Positions 16,218 to 24,811 of a stretch of DNA of 64,000 bases are shown here, piece after piece. The stretch comes from Streptomyces sp. 378 (GTDB lineage: Bacteria; Actinomycetota; Actinomycetes; Streptomycetales; Streptomycetaceae). Position numbers and translations under genes: made by a program. The stretch lies in NCBI RefSeq assembly GCF_030124145.1, contig NZ_JASKMS010000028.1, positions 55,404-119,403 of the forward strand, in the 5' to 3' direction. Every line of letters starts with the position of its first letter. The first letter of the stretch is position 1. The notes under the pieces are model-generated. The model was given only the letters and a program-made list of their open reading frames with translations, made no database searches and was not told where the DNA came from.

Positions 16218-16570
16218 TGCTGAGCGCGATAACCCTGGACTGCGCGGATCCGCCGGCGCTCGCGGCGTTCTACCAGCAGGCCACCGGGCTGGAACCGCAT
16301 CCGAAGTCGAACGCCGACTTCGCCGCGCTGCGCAGCGAGGGCGGACTCTCCCTTGGCTTCCAGCGGGTCGACGGCTACCGGGCACCGAGCTGGCCCGACC
16401 AGGAGGTTCCTCAGCAACTGCACTGCTGCTTCAGGGTCGAGGACCTGGACGAGACCGAGGCGCGGCTGGTGGAGTTGGGCGCCGGCAGGCCGGAGGACCA
16501 ACCGAACCCGGGCAGGTGGCGGGTGCTCACGGATCCTGCGGGGCATCCCTTTTGCATCGTCGGGGGCTGA
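16214..16570 (+). CDS. VOC-superfamily (glyoxalase/bleomycin resistance fold) protein
   Basis: 118 residues; one VOC module with paired beta-alpha-beta-beta-beta units (ITLDCADPPALAAFYQQATG ... HCCFRVEDLDETEARLVELGA ... WRVLTDPAGHPFCIV). The TDPAGHPFC ending is the usual metal-ligand region. Substrate unknown; translationally coupled to the DUF6817 gene. Confidence 0.8.
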   Translation: MMLSAITLDCADPPALAAFYQQATGLEPHPKSNADFAALRSEGGLSLGFQRVDGYRAPSWPDQEVPQQLHCCFRVEDLDETEARLVELGAGRPEDQPNPGRWRVLTDPAGHPFCIVGG

Positions 16571-16604
16571 GCGAACGGCTCGGCCGCCAGGGGAGAGGCG
16601 GGGT

Positions 16605-16901
16605 TCAGCTGCTCGGGTCGCCCTCCTCGGGCACGTCGCCGGTCGGCTGTTCGACGACGAAGGAACCCTTGCCTCGCACGGTGACGATCAGGCCGCGCTC
16701 GCGGAGTTCCTGTGCGGCTCGTCGCGCGGTGAGTCGTGCCACGCCGTACTCGTCGGCGAGGTGGTTCTCGGAGGGGATCGGCCTGTCCGGCGCCAGCTCG
16801 CCGGACGCGACCTTCTCGGCGATCACGTCGGCCAGCTGCACGTAGAGCGGTCTGGCACTCATAGGGTCCAGCGAGGTCTTCGGCGCTTCGCTATCGCTCA
16901 T
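16605..16901 (-). CDS. short GntR-family winged-helix regulator
   Basis: 98 residues that consist almost only of the GntR DNA-binding domain (PLYVQLADVIAEKVASGEL ... SENHLADEYGVARLTARRAA ... GKGSFVV); no effector domain. Such minimal GntR proteins in Streptomyces often neighbour small paired genes like the two that follow on the other strand. The ATG is 6 nt after TACGTT (leaderless). Confidence 0.83.
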   Translation of the reverse strand: MSDSEAPKTSLDPMSARPLYVQLADVIAEKVASGELAPDRPIPSENHLADEYGVARLTARRAAQELRERGLIVTVRGKGSFVVEQPTGDVPEEGDPSS

Positions 16902-16907
16902 ACGTCC

Positions 16908-16913
16908 AACGTA
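16908..16913 (-). promoter_or_regulatory. leaderless -10 box (TACGTT) of the short gntR
   Basis: On the minus strand TACGTT ends 6 nt before ATG at 16901. Confidence 0.5.
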
Positions 16914-17060
16914 GAGCGGTAGCGACCTGCCCGATCGGGTGGATCCCTCTGCACTTGTATGTAGAGGGCTATATGCAGGTGTAGCGTCATGGACGGAAAG
17001 GCCCCGGCGAGGTGGCTAGACCTCCCGGGGCATGGCCAACGCTTAGCAAGGAGCGTCAGC

Positions 17061-17330
17061 ATGCACGACCTTATCGCCCCCGCCCTCCATTGGCTGCGCC
17101 TCCTCTTCGCCCCCGGCACCGGCAAACGGCGTCGGGGACGTCGGCACCTCGCCCTCGTCGGTTGCCCCTCCGCCCCCCGGCCACCGCAGCTCCCCCGCCA
17201 CCGCTCCCCGTACGGCCTGCACGGTCCTCTCGACGGCACCGCCTGCGTCCTCGTCCGCCCCTACCTCGCCGCCGACCTCGGGATCGATTTCGACCAGCAC
17301 CTGACCGGCGCGCGGAAGGTGGCCGCCTGA
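17061..17330 (+). CDS. small conserved-type Streptomyces protein (89 aa)
   Basis: Start ATG 17061 with AAGGAG 8 nt upstream; protein MHDLIAPALHWLRLLFAPGTG then an Arg/Pro-rich stretch and a conserved-looking end (GTACVLVRPYLAADLGIDFDQH). Pairs of such genes next to GntR or XRE regulators are common in Streptomyces. The next gene overlaps its stop by one base. Function unknown. Confidence 0.65.
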   Translation: MHDLIAPALHWLRLLFAPGTGKRRRGRRHLALVGCPSAPRPPQLPRHRSPYGLHGPLDGTACVLVRPYLAADLGIDFDQHLTGARKVAA

Positions 17331-17662
17331 TGGGACGCCGCACCGGTCAGACACACGTCACGCCGTCACCCCGGCTCCTGCCCTGGCTGTCCCCCGAGGG
17401 CAACCCCTGTTACCTGGTGACCGACGACAACGGCAGCCGCCTCTCCCGTCTCGCCGACGACCTGGAAGCCGTCCAGCTCGCCACAGGCACCGACGTGCTC
17501 GGCCTCGCCCGCAAGGTGCTGGCCGACCCGGCCTCGCCGTACACGGAGGTCCGTTTCGCCGGCCTCCGTCTCGCGGAGTGCCTGACCGACGCCCTGCGTG
17601 TCGCCGAGTCCCGGGGGATGCGCGTGCCGGTACCGGACAGTGAGGACACAGGGGAGAACTGA
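17330..17662 (+). CDS. hypothetical protein coupled to the preceding gene (110 aa)
   Basis: ATG 17330 overlaps the upstream TGA, so translation is coupled. The protein is soluble with a mixed alpha/beta core (LSPEGNPCYLVTDDNGSRLSRLADDLE ... EVRFAGLRLAECLTDALRVAE). Partner of the 89-residue protein; no known domain recognised. Confidence 0.65.
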   Translation: MGRRTGQTHVTPSPRLLPWLSPEGNPCYLVTDDNGSRLSRLADDLEAVQLATGTDVLGLARKVLADPASPYTEVRFAGLRLAECLTDALRVAESRGMRVPVPDSEDTGEN

Positions 17663-17810
17663 CGTCGGTTCACGCGGGAGAGGTCGGTGAGACTGAGCAC
17701 GATAGGTGTCGTCATCCTTCCGTCCCGACCTGCCCTTTCGTGAAGCTCTGAGCGCGACATCTGTCGCCGAACTCGCATCGTTCCTGACGTGATCCGCGCT
17801 CTTTGCAGGC

Positions 17811-17826
17811 AAGTTGTCGTCAACTT
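17811..17826. promoter_or_regulatory. inverted repeat AAGTTG-TCGT-CAACTT
   Basis: Perfect 6-bp arms about 45 bp before the TnsA-like remnant; resembles the AGTTG/CAACT sites upstream of devE and devA, possibly a GntR site. Confidence 0.35.
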
Positions 17827-17871
17827 CGAAGATCGCCCCTCCCAGGGGAGGCGTGCGGCTTCCCTGGGAAC

Positions 17872-18180
17872 ATGAGCGATATCCGGGACTCCTTGTGGTC
17901 CCATCGCTGTACGTGGACGGACCTGCTGGTCCCGGTCGGGCTGGACGCGGGACGGGGAGGCATGGACCTGTCCGATGGGTGGACGGCGACGTGGAAGTAC
18001 GCCGGGGACGAGATCACGGGCCCGGTCCGCCACCTGGAGCAGGTGCCGGTGGCGAGCCGCGGGCCGATGCGGGGGTTCACCTGGCGGCGGGAGCAGCGGC
18101 ACCGGCCGGTCTGGAGTCGCTGGTGTCCACGGGGCGGCTGCACAGGTTCGAGAGTCTCGAAGAGGATCAGCTGCTGGTAG
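17872..18180 (+). pseudogene. frameshifted, truncated TnsA-like endonuclease gene
   Basis: Starting MSDIRDSLWSHRCTW, a coding-like frame runs to about 18108 (RGPMRGFTWRREQRHRP) and then continues in another frame (GLESLVSTGRLHRFESLEEDQLLVAV) up to about 18180. Joined, the order of these segments resembles the N-terminal part of the TnsA-like heteromeric transposase endonuclease subunits common in Streptomyces, whose catalytic HTPDF region would follow but is missing. The end abuts the convergent reductase gene. I read it as a decayed fragment; the family call rests on recall of sequence pattern. Confidence 0.5.
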
Positions 18181-18193
18181 CGGTGCCCTGTGC

Positions 18194-19198
18194 TCACGTC
18201 ATGGAGACGACGACCTTGCCGGCTTTCGGGCGGCCCTTTTCGACGTACTCCATGGCCTGAAGGGTCTCGTCGAAGGGGAAGACCTGGTCGACGACGGGGC
18301 GGATCTTCCCGGTGTCGATGAGGGGGGTGAGTTCGCGGAGTTGGTCGCCGCTGGCCTTCATGAACAGGAAGGAGTACGTGACACCGAGACGCTTGGCCTG
18401 GCGCCGGGTCTTGGCGCTGAGCGCGGCGATGCCCAGGCGGAGCACCAGGTTCGAGCCGAGTTCGCGGGCGGTGGCCGGGTCGGGCGGGCCCGCGACGGAG
18501 ATGGCCAGGCCGCCGGGCTTGAGGATGCGCAGGGACTTGGCGAGGTTCTCGCCGCCGAGGGAGTCCAGGACGAGGTCGTAGCCGGTGAGGAGTTCGGAGA
18601 AGTCCTGGGTGCGGTAGTCGATGACCTCGTCCGCGCCGAGGTCCTTGACGAGGTCGATCTTGGCGGTGCTCGCGGTGGCGGCCACGTGGGCGCCCAGTGC
18701 CTTGGCCAGTTGGATGGTGATGGATCCCAGGCCGCCGGCGCCCGCGTGGATGAGGACCTTCTGGCCCGGCTGGACGTTCGCCCGCTCGACCAGGGCCTGC
18801 CAGGCGGTCAGCGCGACCAGGGGGAGGGAGGCGGCCTCGGTCATGGTGAGCGTGGCGGGCTTGGGGGCCAGGTCGTCCTGGTGGACGGCGAGGAGTTCGG
18901 CGAAGGTGCCGATGCGGTCCTTGTCGGGCCGCGCGTAGACCTCGTCGCCCACGGCGAAGCGGGTGACGGACGATCCGACGCGGACGACGGTCCCGGCGAG
19001 GTCGTTGCCCAGGACGAGCGGGAGGCGGTAGGGCAGGATCTGCTTGAGGTCACCGTCGCGGATCTTCATGTCCAGTGGGTTGACACTCGCCGCGTGGATC
19101 TTGACCAGGACGTCGTCGGCGCCCACCTGGGGGTCGGGTATCTCGGCGGCACGCATGTTGGACGCGTCACCGTACTTCTCGACCATGAAGGCCTTCAT
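18194..19198 (-). CDS. NADP-dependent medium-chain dehydrogenase/quinone oxidoreductase
   Basis: 334 residues of the zinc-independent MDR group: N-terminal GroES-like domain with LPLVLGNDLAGTVV and a nucleotide-binding domain with HAGAGGLGSITIQLAKALGA (AxxGxG). Reduces quinones or enones using NADPH. The second ATG (19198) is preferred because GGAG lies 6 nt before it. A divergent tetR gene and two palindromes lie upstream, indicating local repression. Confidence 0.83.
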   Translation of the reverse strand: MKAFMVEKYGDASNMRAAEIPDPQVGADDVLVKIHAASVNPLDMKIRDGDLKQILPYRLPLVLGNDLAGTVVRVGSSVTRFAVGDEVYARPDKDRIGTFAELLAVHQDDLAPKPATLTMTEAASLPLVALTAWQALVERANVQPGQKVLIHAGAGGLGSITIQLAKALGAHVAATASTAKIDLVKDLGADEVIDYRTQDFSELLTGYDLVLDSLGGENLAKSLRILKPGGLAISVAGPPDPATARELGSNLVLRLGIAALSAKTRRQAKRLGVTYSFLFMKASGDQLRELTPLIDTGKIRPVVDQVFPFDETLQAMEYVEKGRPKAGKVVVSMT

Positions 19199-19239
19199 CG
19201 TCATCTCCGTTTCGGGCGTCGTCGGGACACCCCGCCAAA

Positions 19240-19261
19240 TTAGATTGCGACAATAATCTAA
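19240..19261. promoter_or_regulatory. operator candidate TTAGATT-N8-AATCTAA
   Basis: Perfect 7-bp arms in the divergent oxidoreductase/tetR promoter, within an A/T-rich patch that is unusual for this genome; probable TetR operator. Confidence 0.55.
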
Positions 19262-19277
19262 AAACCAGACTACGATA

Positions 19278-19293
19278 GATGTCAGTCGACATC
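19278..19293. promoter_or_regulatory. palindrome GATGTC-AGTC-GACATC
   Basis: Perfect 6-bp arms just upstream of the tetR ribosome site; second candidate binding site. Confidence 0.4.
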
Positions 19294-19309
19294 CAAATGG
19301 GAGGTGGCC

Positions 19310-19885
19310 ATGGGCCGCGTATCGCAGGCGCAGGCGGAGGAAAATCGCAGGCGGGTGGTGGACACTGCGTCGCGGCTGTTCCGGGAGCAGGGCACCCGCG
19401 TCAGCGTCGCCGATCTCATGAAGGCGGCCGGCCTCACCCACGGTGCCTTCTACAAGCAGTTCGTCTCCAAGGAAGCGCTCGTCGATGAGGTCGCCGCCCA
19501 CGCCTTCGATGAGTTCGCACGGCGCTTTGCGGCCGGGCTCGAGCGGCACGACGGGCAGCGGGATGCCGCTCAGCGGGCCCTGATCGACGCCTACCTCTCC
19601 GTCGAACACCGTGACAACGCGGCGGACGGCTGCCCGGTCGCGGCTCTCGCCATCGATATCGCGCGCGAACCCGAAGGCCGCGAGGCGCGCCGTACCTACG
19701 CGGAGGGCGTGGCCGACTTCGCCGCGTTCCTCGCCCCCGCCGAGGCCGTCGGGGGCGGCGAGAGCGGCCTCGCCCGGCTGTGCACCCTGGTCGGTGCTCT
19801 GGTCCTGTCCCGGGCCACCCAGGGCTCCCCGTTCTCCGAGGAGATCCTCGCCGCCGCGCACGCGGCCCTGACGGAAGCCGGCTGA
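19310..19885 (+). CDS. TetR-family repressor of the divergent oxidoreductase
   Basis: 191 residues; HTH near residues 15-50 (GTRVSVADLMKAAGLTHGAFYKQF) and a C-terminal domain with DGCPVAALAIDIAREP, as in TetR_C-type regulators of oxidoreductases. Start ATG 19310 has GGGAGG 5 nt before it. Divergence from the reductase across palindromes suggests a simple electrophile- or quinone-responsive switch (inference). Confidence 0.85.
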   Translation: MGRVSQAQAEENRRRVVDTASRLFREQGTRVSVADLMKAAGLTHGAFYKQFVSKEALVDEVAAHAFDEFARRFAAGLERHDGQRDAAQRALIDAYLSVEHRDNAADGCPVAALAIDIAREPEGREARRTYAEGVADFAAFLAPAEAVGGGESGLARLCTLVGALVLSRATQGSPFSEEILAAAHAALTEAG

Positions 19886-20079
19886 CCGGGGGCCCGGCAT
19901 CGGGCGCCGCGCGGCGTGTGTGCACCGGTCACACCCGCGAGGTGACGCGGGGCCCGAGGCTTCCCTGCTCGCGGCCTGATCGATCTGGCGTAGTTCCGTG
20001 CTTCCTACGGCAGTTGTCGTGCGAATGCGACACCTATCGTGCTCAGGCTCAGTCGGCCCCCGCGTGGCGTGGCGCACTT

Positions 20080-20099
20080 TTGCAAGCGGGTGCTTGCAA
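20080..20099. promoter_or_regulatory. 20-bp perfect palindrome TTGCAAGC-GGGT-GCTTGCAA
   Basis: Perfect 8-bp arms 30 bp upstream of the XRE regulator start, followed by a third partial site (GTTGCAC). Likely autoregulatory operator. Confidence 0.55.
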
Positions 20100-20128
20100 T
20101 AGTTAGCGGGGTGTTGCACTGTGGGCGC

Positions 20129-20758
20129 ATGGCATCGCTCAACGTCGGCAATCTCGGTGACTACCTGCGCGAGCAGCGGCGCACGGCGCAGCTGTCGCTC
20201 AGGCAGCTCGCCGATGCCGCCGGGGTGTCCAATCCGTATCTGAGCCAGATCGAGCGCGGGCTGCGCAAGCCGAGCGCGGAGGTGCTGCAGCAGGTCGCCA
20301 AGGCGCTGCGGATCTCCGCCGAGACGCTGTACGTCCGGGCCGGGATCCTCGACGCCGAGCGGGACCGGGACGAGGTGGAGACGCGGGCCGTCATCCTCGC
20401 CGACCCGACGCTCAACGAGCGGCAGAAGCAGGTGCTGTTGCAGATCTACGAGTCCTTCCGCAAGGAGAACGGGTTCGGGACCGGCGACGGCTCGGACGCC
20501 CCGGACGGCTCGGGCGTCACGGGTGTCGTCGGTGTCGTCACCGGGGACGGTGCGGTGAGTGTCGACGGGGACGCTCCCGACGCCGGTACCGGGATACCGG
20601 GGACCGGCCCGGCCGACGGCGATCAGCCCGCCCGGCGCCGCAGCCGCAAGAGCACCGGCAGGAGCACCGGCAAGAACGACGGCGGTACGACCGCCACCCG
20701 CCGTCCCCGCGAGGGCGCCGGCGGCAGCGACACCGATCCGCAGCAGACGGCCGGCTGA
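20129..20758 (+). CDS. XRE-family HTH regulator
   Basis: 209 residues: N-terminal helix-turn-helix (LGDYLREQRRTAQLSLRQLA ... GVSNPYLSQIERGLRKPS) followed by a helix and a long low-complexity tail rich in Gly/Asp then Arg/Ser/Thr, probably disordered. It precedes the HBHA-like gene exactly as Rv0474 precedes hbhA (Rv0475) in M. tuberculosis. Start at MASLNVGNL; the frame is open upstream through the operator. Confidence 0.85.
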   Translation: MASLNVGNLGDYLREQRRTAQLSLRQLADAAGVSNPYLSQIERGLRKPSAEVLQQVAKALRISAETLYVRAGILDAERDRDEVETRAVILADPTLNERQKQVLLQIYESFRKENGFGTGDGSDAPDGSGVTGVVGVVTGDGAVSVDGDAPDAGTGIPGTGPADGDQPARRRSRKSTGRSTGKNDGGTTATRRPREGAGGSDTDPQQTAG

Positions 20759-20848
20759 GCCGGACCAGGGCACCGGCCGTACCGCCGCGGATCACACCAA
20801 CCCTCAGCCGAACCCTCAAGCGAGACAGAATCCGGGAGGACCATCACC

Positions 20849-21520
20849 ATGGCCATCACCGACGACCTGCGCAAGACCTTCAGCGACCCGACCCCGCTCT
20901 ACTTCGCCGCAGGCACCGCCGACCTCGCCCTTCAGCAGGCCAAGAAGGTGCCGGCCCTGGTGGAGCAGCTGCGTTCCGAGGCCCCCGCGCGGATCGACGC
21001 CGTACGCAACACCGACCCCAAGGCCGTCCAGGAGAAGGCGTCCGCCCGGGCCAAGGAGGCCTCCGTCCGCGTCAAGGAGACGCAGGAGACCCTCCAGACC
21101 AAGGTCACGACGTTCATCGGCTCCCTCGACGCCGACTTCAAGAAGCTCGGCAGCAACCTCGACGCGGACCTGAAGAAGTTCGGCGAGAACGCCCAGGACT
21201 TCGCGCTGCGCGGCGTCGGCGTGGCCGCCGAGTACGCCGTCAAGGCCCGCGAGACCTACGAGAAGGTCGCCGAGCACGGCGAGCAGGCCGTTCGCACCTG
21301 GCGCGGTGAGGCCGCCGACAGCATCGAGGACGTCGCCGAGGGCGTCGAGGAGCTGGCCATCGCCGTCGAGCCGAAGAGCCAGCCGGTCGAGGTCAAGGAG
21401 GAGCCGGTGAAGCCCGCCGGTGCCGCCGTCCCCGCCCCGGCCAAGAAGGCGCCCGCCGCGAAGAAGGCCCCGGTGCGCAAGACCACCACCGCCAAGAAGC
21501 CCACCCCGCCGGTGAAGTAG
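20849..21520 (+). CDS. HBHA-like amphipathic helical protein with Lys/Ala/Pro-rich tail
   Basis: 223 residues; GGGAGGA ribosome site. Residues 1-165 are a continuous amphipathic helix or coiled coil (TPLYFAAGTADLALQQAKK ... ), and the C-terminus is a repeat of KKAPA/KKAP blocks, the layout of mycobacterial heparin-binding haemagglutinin. No signal peptide. Gene order XRE-HBHA-DUF2516 matches Rv0474-0476. In a soil organism the adhesin role is unlikely; surface, lipid-body or DNA binding by the basic tail are alternatives. Confidence 0.75.
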   Translation: MAITDDLRKTFSDPTPLYFAAGTADLALQQAKKVPALVEQLRSEAPARIDAVRNTDPKAVQEKASARAKEASVRVKETQETLQTKVTTFIGSLDADFKKLGSNLDADLKKFGENAQDFALRGVGVAAEYAVKARETYEKVAEHGEQAVRTWRGEAADSIEDVAEGVEELAIAVEPKSQPVEVKEEPVKPAGAAVPAPAKKAPAAKKAPVRKTTTAKKPTPPVK

Positions 21521-21543
21521 GACGGCGGAGCGATCACACACGG

Positions 21544-21576
21544 ACGGGCCGGGCACCCTGGGGGTGTCCGGCCCGT
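21544..21576 (+). terminator. hairpin terminator after the HBHA-like gene
   Basis: Arms ACGGGCCGGGCACCC and GGGTGTCCGGCCCGT (one G-U position) with a 3-nt loop. Confidence 0.6.
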
Positions 21577-21628
21577 TGTGCGGGTACGGTGACCGCGTAG
21601 GGACGAGCCGAGTCAGGTGGTGGGCGTT

Positions 21629-21967
21629 GTGCTGATGCAGGGCTTCGCAGGGTTGATGTGGCTTCTGAGCATGGCCCTGATCATTTTCAGTGGTTTCGCG
21701 TTGTTCGACGCGGCCGTCCGCCGGGAGGACGCCTACCGCGCGGCCGACAAGAAGACCAAGCCCTTCTGGCTGATCGTCCTGGCGATCGCCTTCGTGGTGA
21801 ACCTGCTCTTCCCGATCCTGTCGTTCCTGCCGATCATCGGCCTCATCGCGACGATCGTGTACATGGTCGACGTACGGCCCGCGATCCGCGCGCTCCCGGG
21901 CGGCGGCCGCAGCCGGCGCGGCTCCAGCAGCGACGGCCCCTACGGCCCGTACAACGGCGGCCGGTAA
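21629..21967 (+). CDS. DUF2516 membrane protein
   Basis: About 112 residues with two or three membrane helices (GLMWLLSMALIIFSGFALF and LIVLAIAFVVNLLFPILSFL onward) and a short Gly/Arg-rich cytoplasmic tail. DUF2516 proteins such as Rv0476 follow hbhA-type genes in actinobacteria. GTG 21629 has AGGTGG 8 nt upstream; ATG 21635 and GTG 21617 are alternatives. Function unknown. Confidence 0.75.
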   Translation: MLMQGFAGLMWLLSMALIIFSGFALFDAAVRREDAYRAADKKTKPFWLIVLAIAFVVNLLFPILSFLPIIGLIATIVYMVDVRPAIRALPGGGRSRRGSSSDGPYGPYNGGR

Positions 21968-22080
21968 GTACCCTGCGGCGGCCGGTAAGCAGGTAAGCAC
22001 CCCGCGGCGGCCCGAGCGTCCGGTCCGGTGCCTTCGGCGTCCGGCGTCCGGCCCGCTGCCGACGGCGTCCCGCCCCGTGC

Positions 22081-23427
22081 CTACGGCACCCGGTCCAGCA
22101 GCAGAACCGCCACGTCGTCCGTCAGCTCGCCGCCGTTGAGCTCACGGACCTCGTTCACCGCCGCCCGCAGCAGCTGCTCGCCCCGCAGACCCTCGGCGAA
22201 CTGGCGGCGGACCATCTCCGTCATGCCGTCCTGGCCGAGCCGTTCCCGGCCCTGGCCGATGTGGCCCTCGATCAGGCCGTCGGTGTAGAGCATCAGGCTC
22301 CACTCGGCACCCAGCTCCACCTGCATCCGCGGCCAGCGGGCGCCGGGCAGCAGGCCCAGGGCCGGTCCGTTGTTGTCGTACGGCAGCAGGCGGGCCGGTT
22401 TGCCCGGGCGGGCCAGCAGCGGCGACGGGTGACCCGCCAGGCACAGGCCCGCGCGGCGCCCGTCCGGCGCGATGTCCACCGTGCACAGGGTCGCGAAGAT
22501 CTCGTCGTCGGCCCGCTCGTGCTCCAGCACCTGCTGGAGTGTGCCCAGCAGCTGGTCGCCGCACAGCCCCGCCAGCGTCAGCGCGCGCCACGCGATCCGC
22601 AGTTCCACCCCGAGGGCGGCCTCGTCCGGGCCGTGCCCGCAGACGTCGCCGATCATGGCGTGCACGGTGCCGTCCGGCGTCCGCACGACGTCGTAGAAGT
22701 CACCGCCGAGCAGGGCGCGCGAGCGGCCCGGGCGGTAGCGGGCGGCGAACCGCAGTGAAGAGCCCTCCAGCAGTGGCGTCGGCAGCAGACCGCGCTCCAG
22801 GCGACGGTTCTCCTGCGCCCGCAGCCGGCCCTCGGCGAGCCTGCGCTCGGCCGACTCGGAACGCTTGCGCTCCACCGCGTAGCGGATCGCGCGGCTCAGC
22901 AGCCTGCTGTCCAGCTCGTCGCGGAAGAGGTAGTCCTGGGCGCCCACCCGCACCGCCTCGGCGCCGCGCTCGGCGTCGCCCGACGCGGTCAGCGCCAGGA
23001 CGGCATGCCGGGGCGCGAGCTCCAGCACGTGCTTGAGCACGGCGAGCTCGTCCTCGGAGTCGCTGTGGCCCGGCGCGGGCAGCGCCAGGTCCAGCAGAAT
23101 GCAGTGGACGTCGTCGGTCAGCAGCCGTCCGGCCTCGGTCAGATTGCGGGCCGTGCGGACGCGGATCGGCTTGCCCGCCTGGTCGAGCATGTCCGGCACG
23201 ATCGGCGAACCGGCCGGGTCGTCCTCGATCAGCAGCAGCGTCAGGTTGGTGTGGGCGGTGTGGTTCTCCACCTTGTCCGTGGTGTTCCCGGCGGCGTCCG
23301 GCGCGCGGCCCTCCGGCGAGGTGTCCTTCACGGGCTCCTCGGCGGATCCGGCGCGCGGGGACGCGGCCTGCGCCTGACCACTCTCCGCGGCCGGGATCGC
23401 TCTCTGCCGCGGTATGGGTACGGGCAT
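22081..23427 (-). CDS. response-regulator-fused PP2C (SpoIIE-type) protein phosphatase
   Basis: 448 residues: a Pro/Ala-rich N-terminus, a receiver domain (LTLLLIEDDPAG with the acidic pair, ILLDLALP with the phospho-acceptor Asp), a linker helix (ERKRSESAERRLAEGRLRAQ) and a PP2C-type Ser/Thr phosphatase with metal motifs LLGGDFYDVV, GDVCGHGPDEAA, LCLAGHPSPLL and LTDDVAVLLL. This RssB/RsbU-like layout normally controls anti-sigma-factor antagonists. The cognate kinase is not adjacent. ATG 23427 chosen with an AAGGAA site; GTG/ATG codons upstream extend the frame by 41 codons. Confidence 0.85.
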   Translation of the reverse strand: MPVPIPRQRAIPAAESGQAQAASPRAGSAEEPVKDTSPEGRAPDAAGNTTDKVENHTAHTNLTLLLIEDDPAGSPIVPDMLDQAGKPIRVRTARNLTEAGRLLTDDVHCILLDLALPAPGHSDSEDELAVLKHVLELAPRHAVLALTASGDAERGAEAVRVGAQDYLFRDELDSRLLSRAIRYAVERKRSESAERRLAEGRLRAQENRRLERGLLPTPLLEGSSLRFAARYRPGRSRALLGGDFYDVVRTPDGTVHAMIGDVCGHGPDEAALGVELRIAWRALTLAGLCGDQLLGTLQQVLEHERADDEIFATLCTVDIAPDGRRAGLCLAGHPSPLLARPGKPARLLPYDNNGPALGLLPGARWPRMQVELGAEWSLMLYTDGLIEGHIGQGRERLGQDGMTEMVRRQFAEGLRGEQLLRAAVNEVRELNGGELTDDVAVLLLDRVP

Positions 23428-23728
23428 CGTCTTGGGTTCCTTCCCTCCCCCCGAGGGCATGGCGGGGGCGAGGGACCTCGACCCACCGACGGGGACCATA
23501 GCGGGTGTCGGCGCCGCATAGGAATGGTGTGAGCCACGCCGCTGCGCCACCGGCCAGTGTCATATGCCGCGATATGCCCCGCAGTTGGACAGCTCGGAGA
23601 TGCTGCGGGGATGACGAACGTCACGTCGGCGCGCGGGGCGCGCGCCGGGGGGCGTGCGGTGGGTCACGTGGGCCAGGTCACCGCGGGTGCCCGGTATCCG
23701 GTGTGTCTCGTCCGGCCGCCGTCCGCGA

Positions 23729-24811
23729 TCAGTTGGCGCCGACGTCCGGGCGCACCACTCCGAGGATGGGCATGGTCCCGGCCCCCGCGATCGTCACGGT
23801 CCGCCCGGGCCGCGGCGCGTGCACGATCGCCCCGTCACCGATGTACATCGCGACGTGGCTGGCGTCACCGAAGTAGATGACGAGGTCGCCGGGCCGCATG
23901 TCCTGGACGTCGATGTGCCGCAGCTGCTTCCACTGCTCCTGCGAGGTGCGCGGAATGCCGCGGCCGGCCGATATCCAGGCCTGTGACGTCAGCCCCGAGC
24001 AGTCGTACGTCTCCGGGCCCTCGGCGCCCCACTGGTACGGCTTGCCGATCTGCGCCGTGGCGTACTCCACGGCCTTCTTGCCCTGCTCGGAGGCCTTGCC
24101 GTCGATCTCGTCGAGGATGCCGGAGTCGAGCCAGGCGGTCTGTGCCTTGTTCGCGGCCTCCTTCTCCAGCTCGGCGAGACGCTCCTGCTCCTCCTTCCGG
24201 AGGGCGGATTCGAGCTTCTCCGCCTGCGCGATCTGCTTCTCGAGCTTCTTCTGCGCGGCGGCCTTGGCCTTGCGGCCCGCCTCCAGCTTCGTCCACTGCG
24301 CGGAGGCGTCCTTGGCGTACTGCTCCAAATCCTCCTGGGTCCGGGTCACTTCGCCGAGCAGGCCCTTGGTCGCGTGGTGGCCCTGGCGGACCCGGCCCGC
24401 GCCGTCGAGGAAATCCTGCGGATCGTCGCTCAGTGCCAGATGGGCCTCGGGTGGCAGCCCGCCGCCGCGGTACTGGGCGGCGGCCGCGGCTCCCGCGCGG
24501 TCCTTCAGCTTCCGCAGCTTCTCCTGGCCCTTGACTATCTTCTCGGCCAGTTCCACGACCTCGGCGGACTGCTTGTCCGCCTTCTCCTCGGCGGCGTTGT
24601 ACTCCTCGGTGGCGCGGCCGGCGGCGCGGTACAGCTCGTCGAGCTTCTTGCGCACGGCTTCCAGGTCCTTGCCGGGCGTGAGCGCCGGACCCGCGCTCGG
24701 GGTGGGTGAGGGGGTGGGGCTCGCGAATGCCGTGCCGGGTACCGCCAGCACCGTGACCGCGCAGACCACGGCCACCGCCGTCGCGATCAGGCCACGCTTG
24801 CCCGTGCCCAT
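23729..24811 (-). CDS. secreted NlpC/P60 cell-wall endopeptidase
   Basis: 360 residues. Signal peptide 1-30 (GLIATAVAVVCAVTVLAV, cleavage near AFA-SP), a coiled-coil region about 50-225 and a C-terminal NlpC/P60 domain with catalytic Cys271 (YDCSGL), His319 (SHVAMYIG) and His331 (VHAPRPG). It should cleave peptide stems of peptidoglycan, as RipA/CwlO do. ATG 24811 has GAGG close by. The leader upstream is about 250 bp of non-repeat sequence; I looked for a c-di-AMP riboswitch and did not find its conserved blocks. Confidence 0.9.
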   Translation of the reverse strand: MGTGKRGLIATAVAVVCAVTVLAVPGTAFASPTPSPTPSAGPALTPGKDLEAVRKKLDELYRAAGRATEEYNAAEEKADKQSAEVVELAEKIVKGQEKLRKLKDRAGAAAAAQYRGGGLPPEAHLALSDDPQDFLDGAGRVRQGHHATKGLLGEVTRTQEDLEQYAKDASAQWTKLEAGRKAKAAAQKKLEKQIAQAEKLESALRKEEQERLAELEKEAANKAQTAWLDSGILDEIDGKASEQGKKAVEYATAQIGKPYQWGAEGPETYDCSGLTSQAWISAGRGIPRTSQEQWKQLRHIDVQDMRPGDLVIYFGDASHVAMYIGDGAIVHAPRPGRTVTIAGAGTMPILGVVRPDVGAN

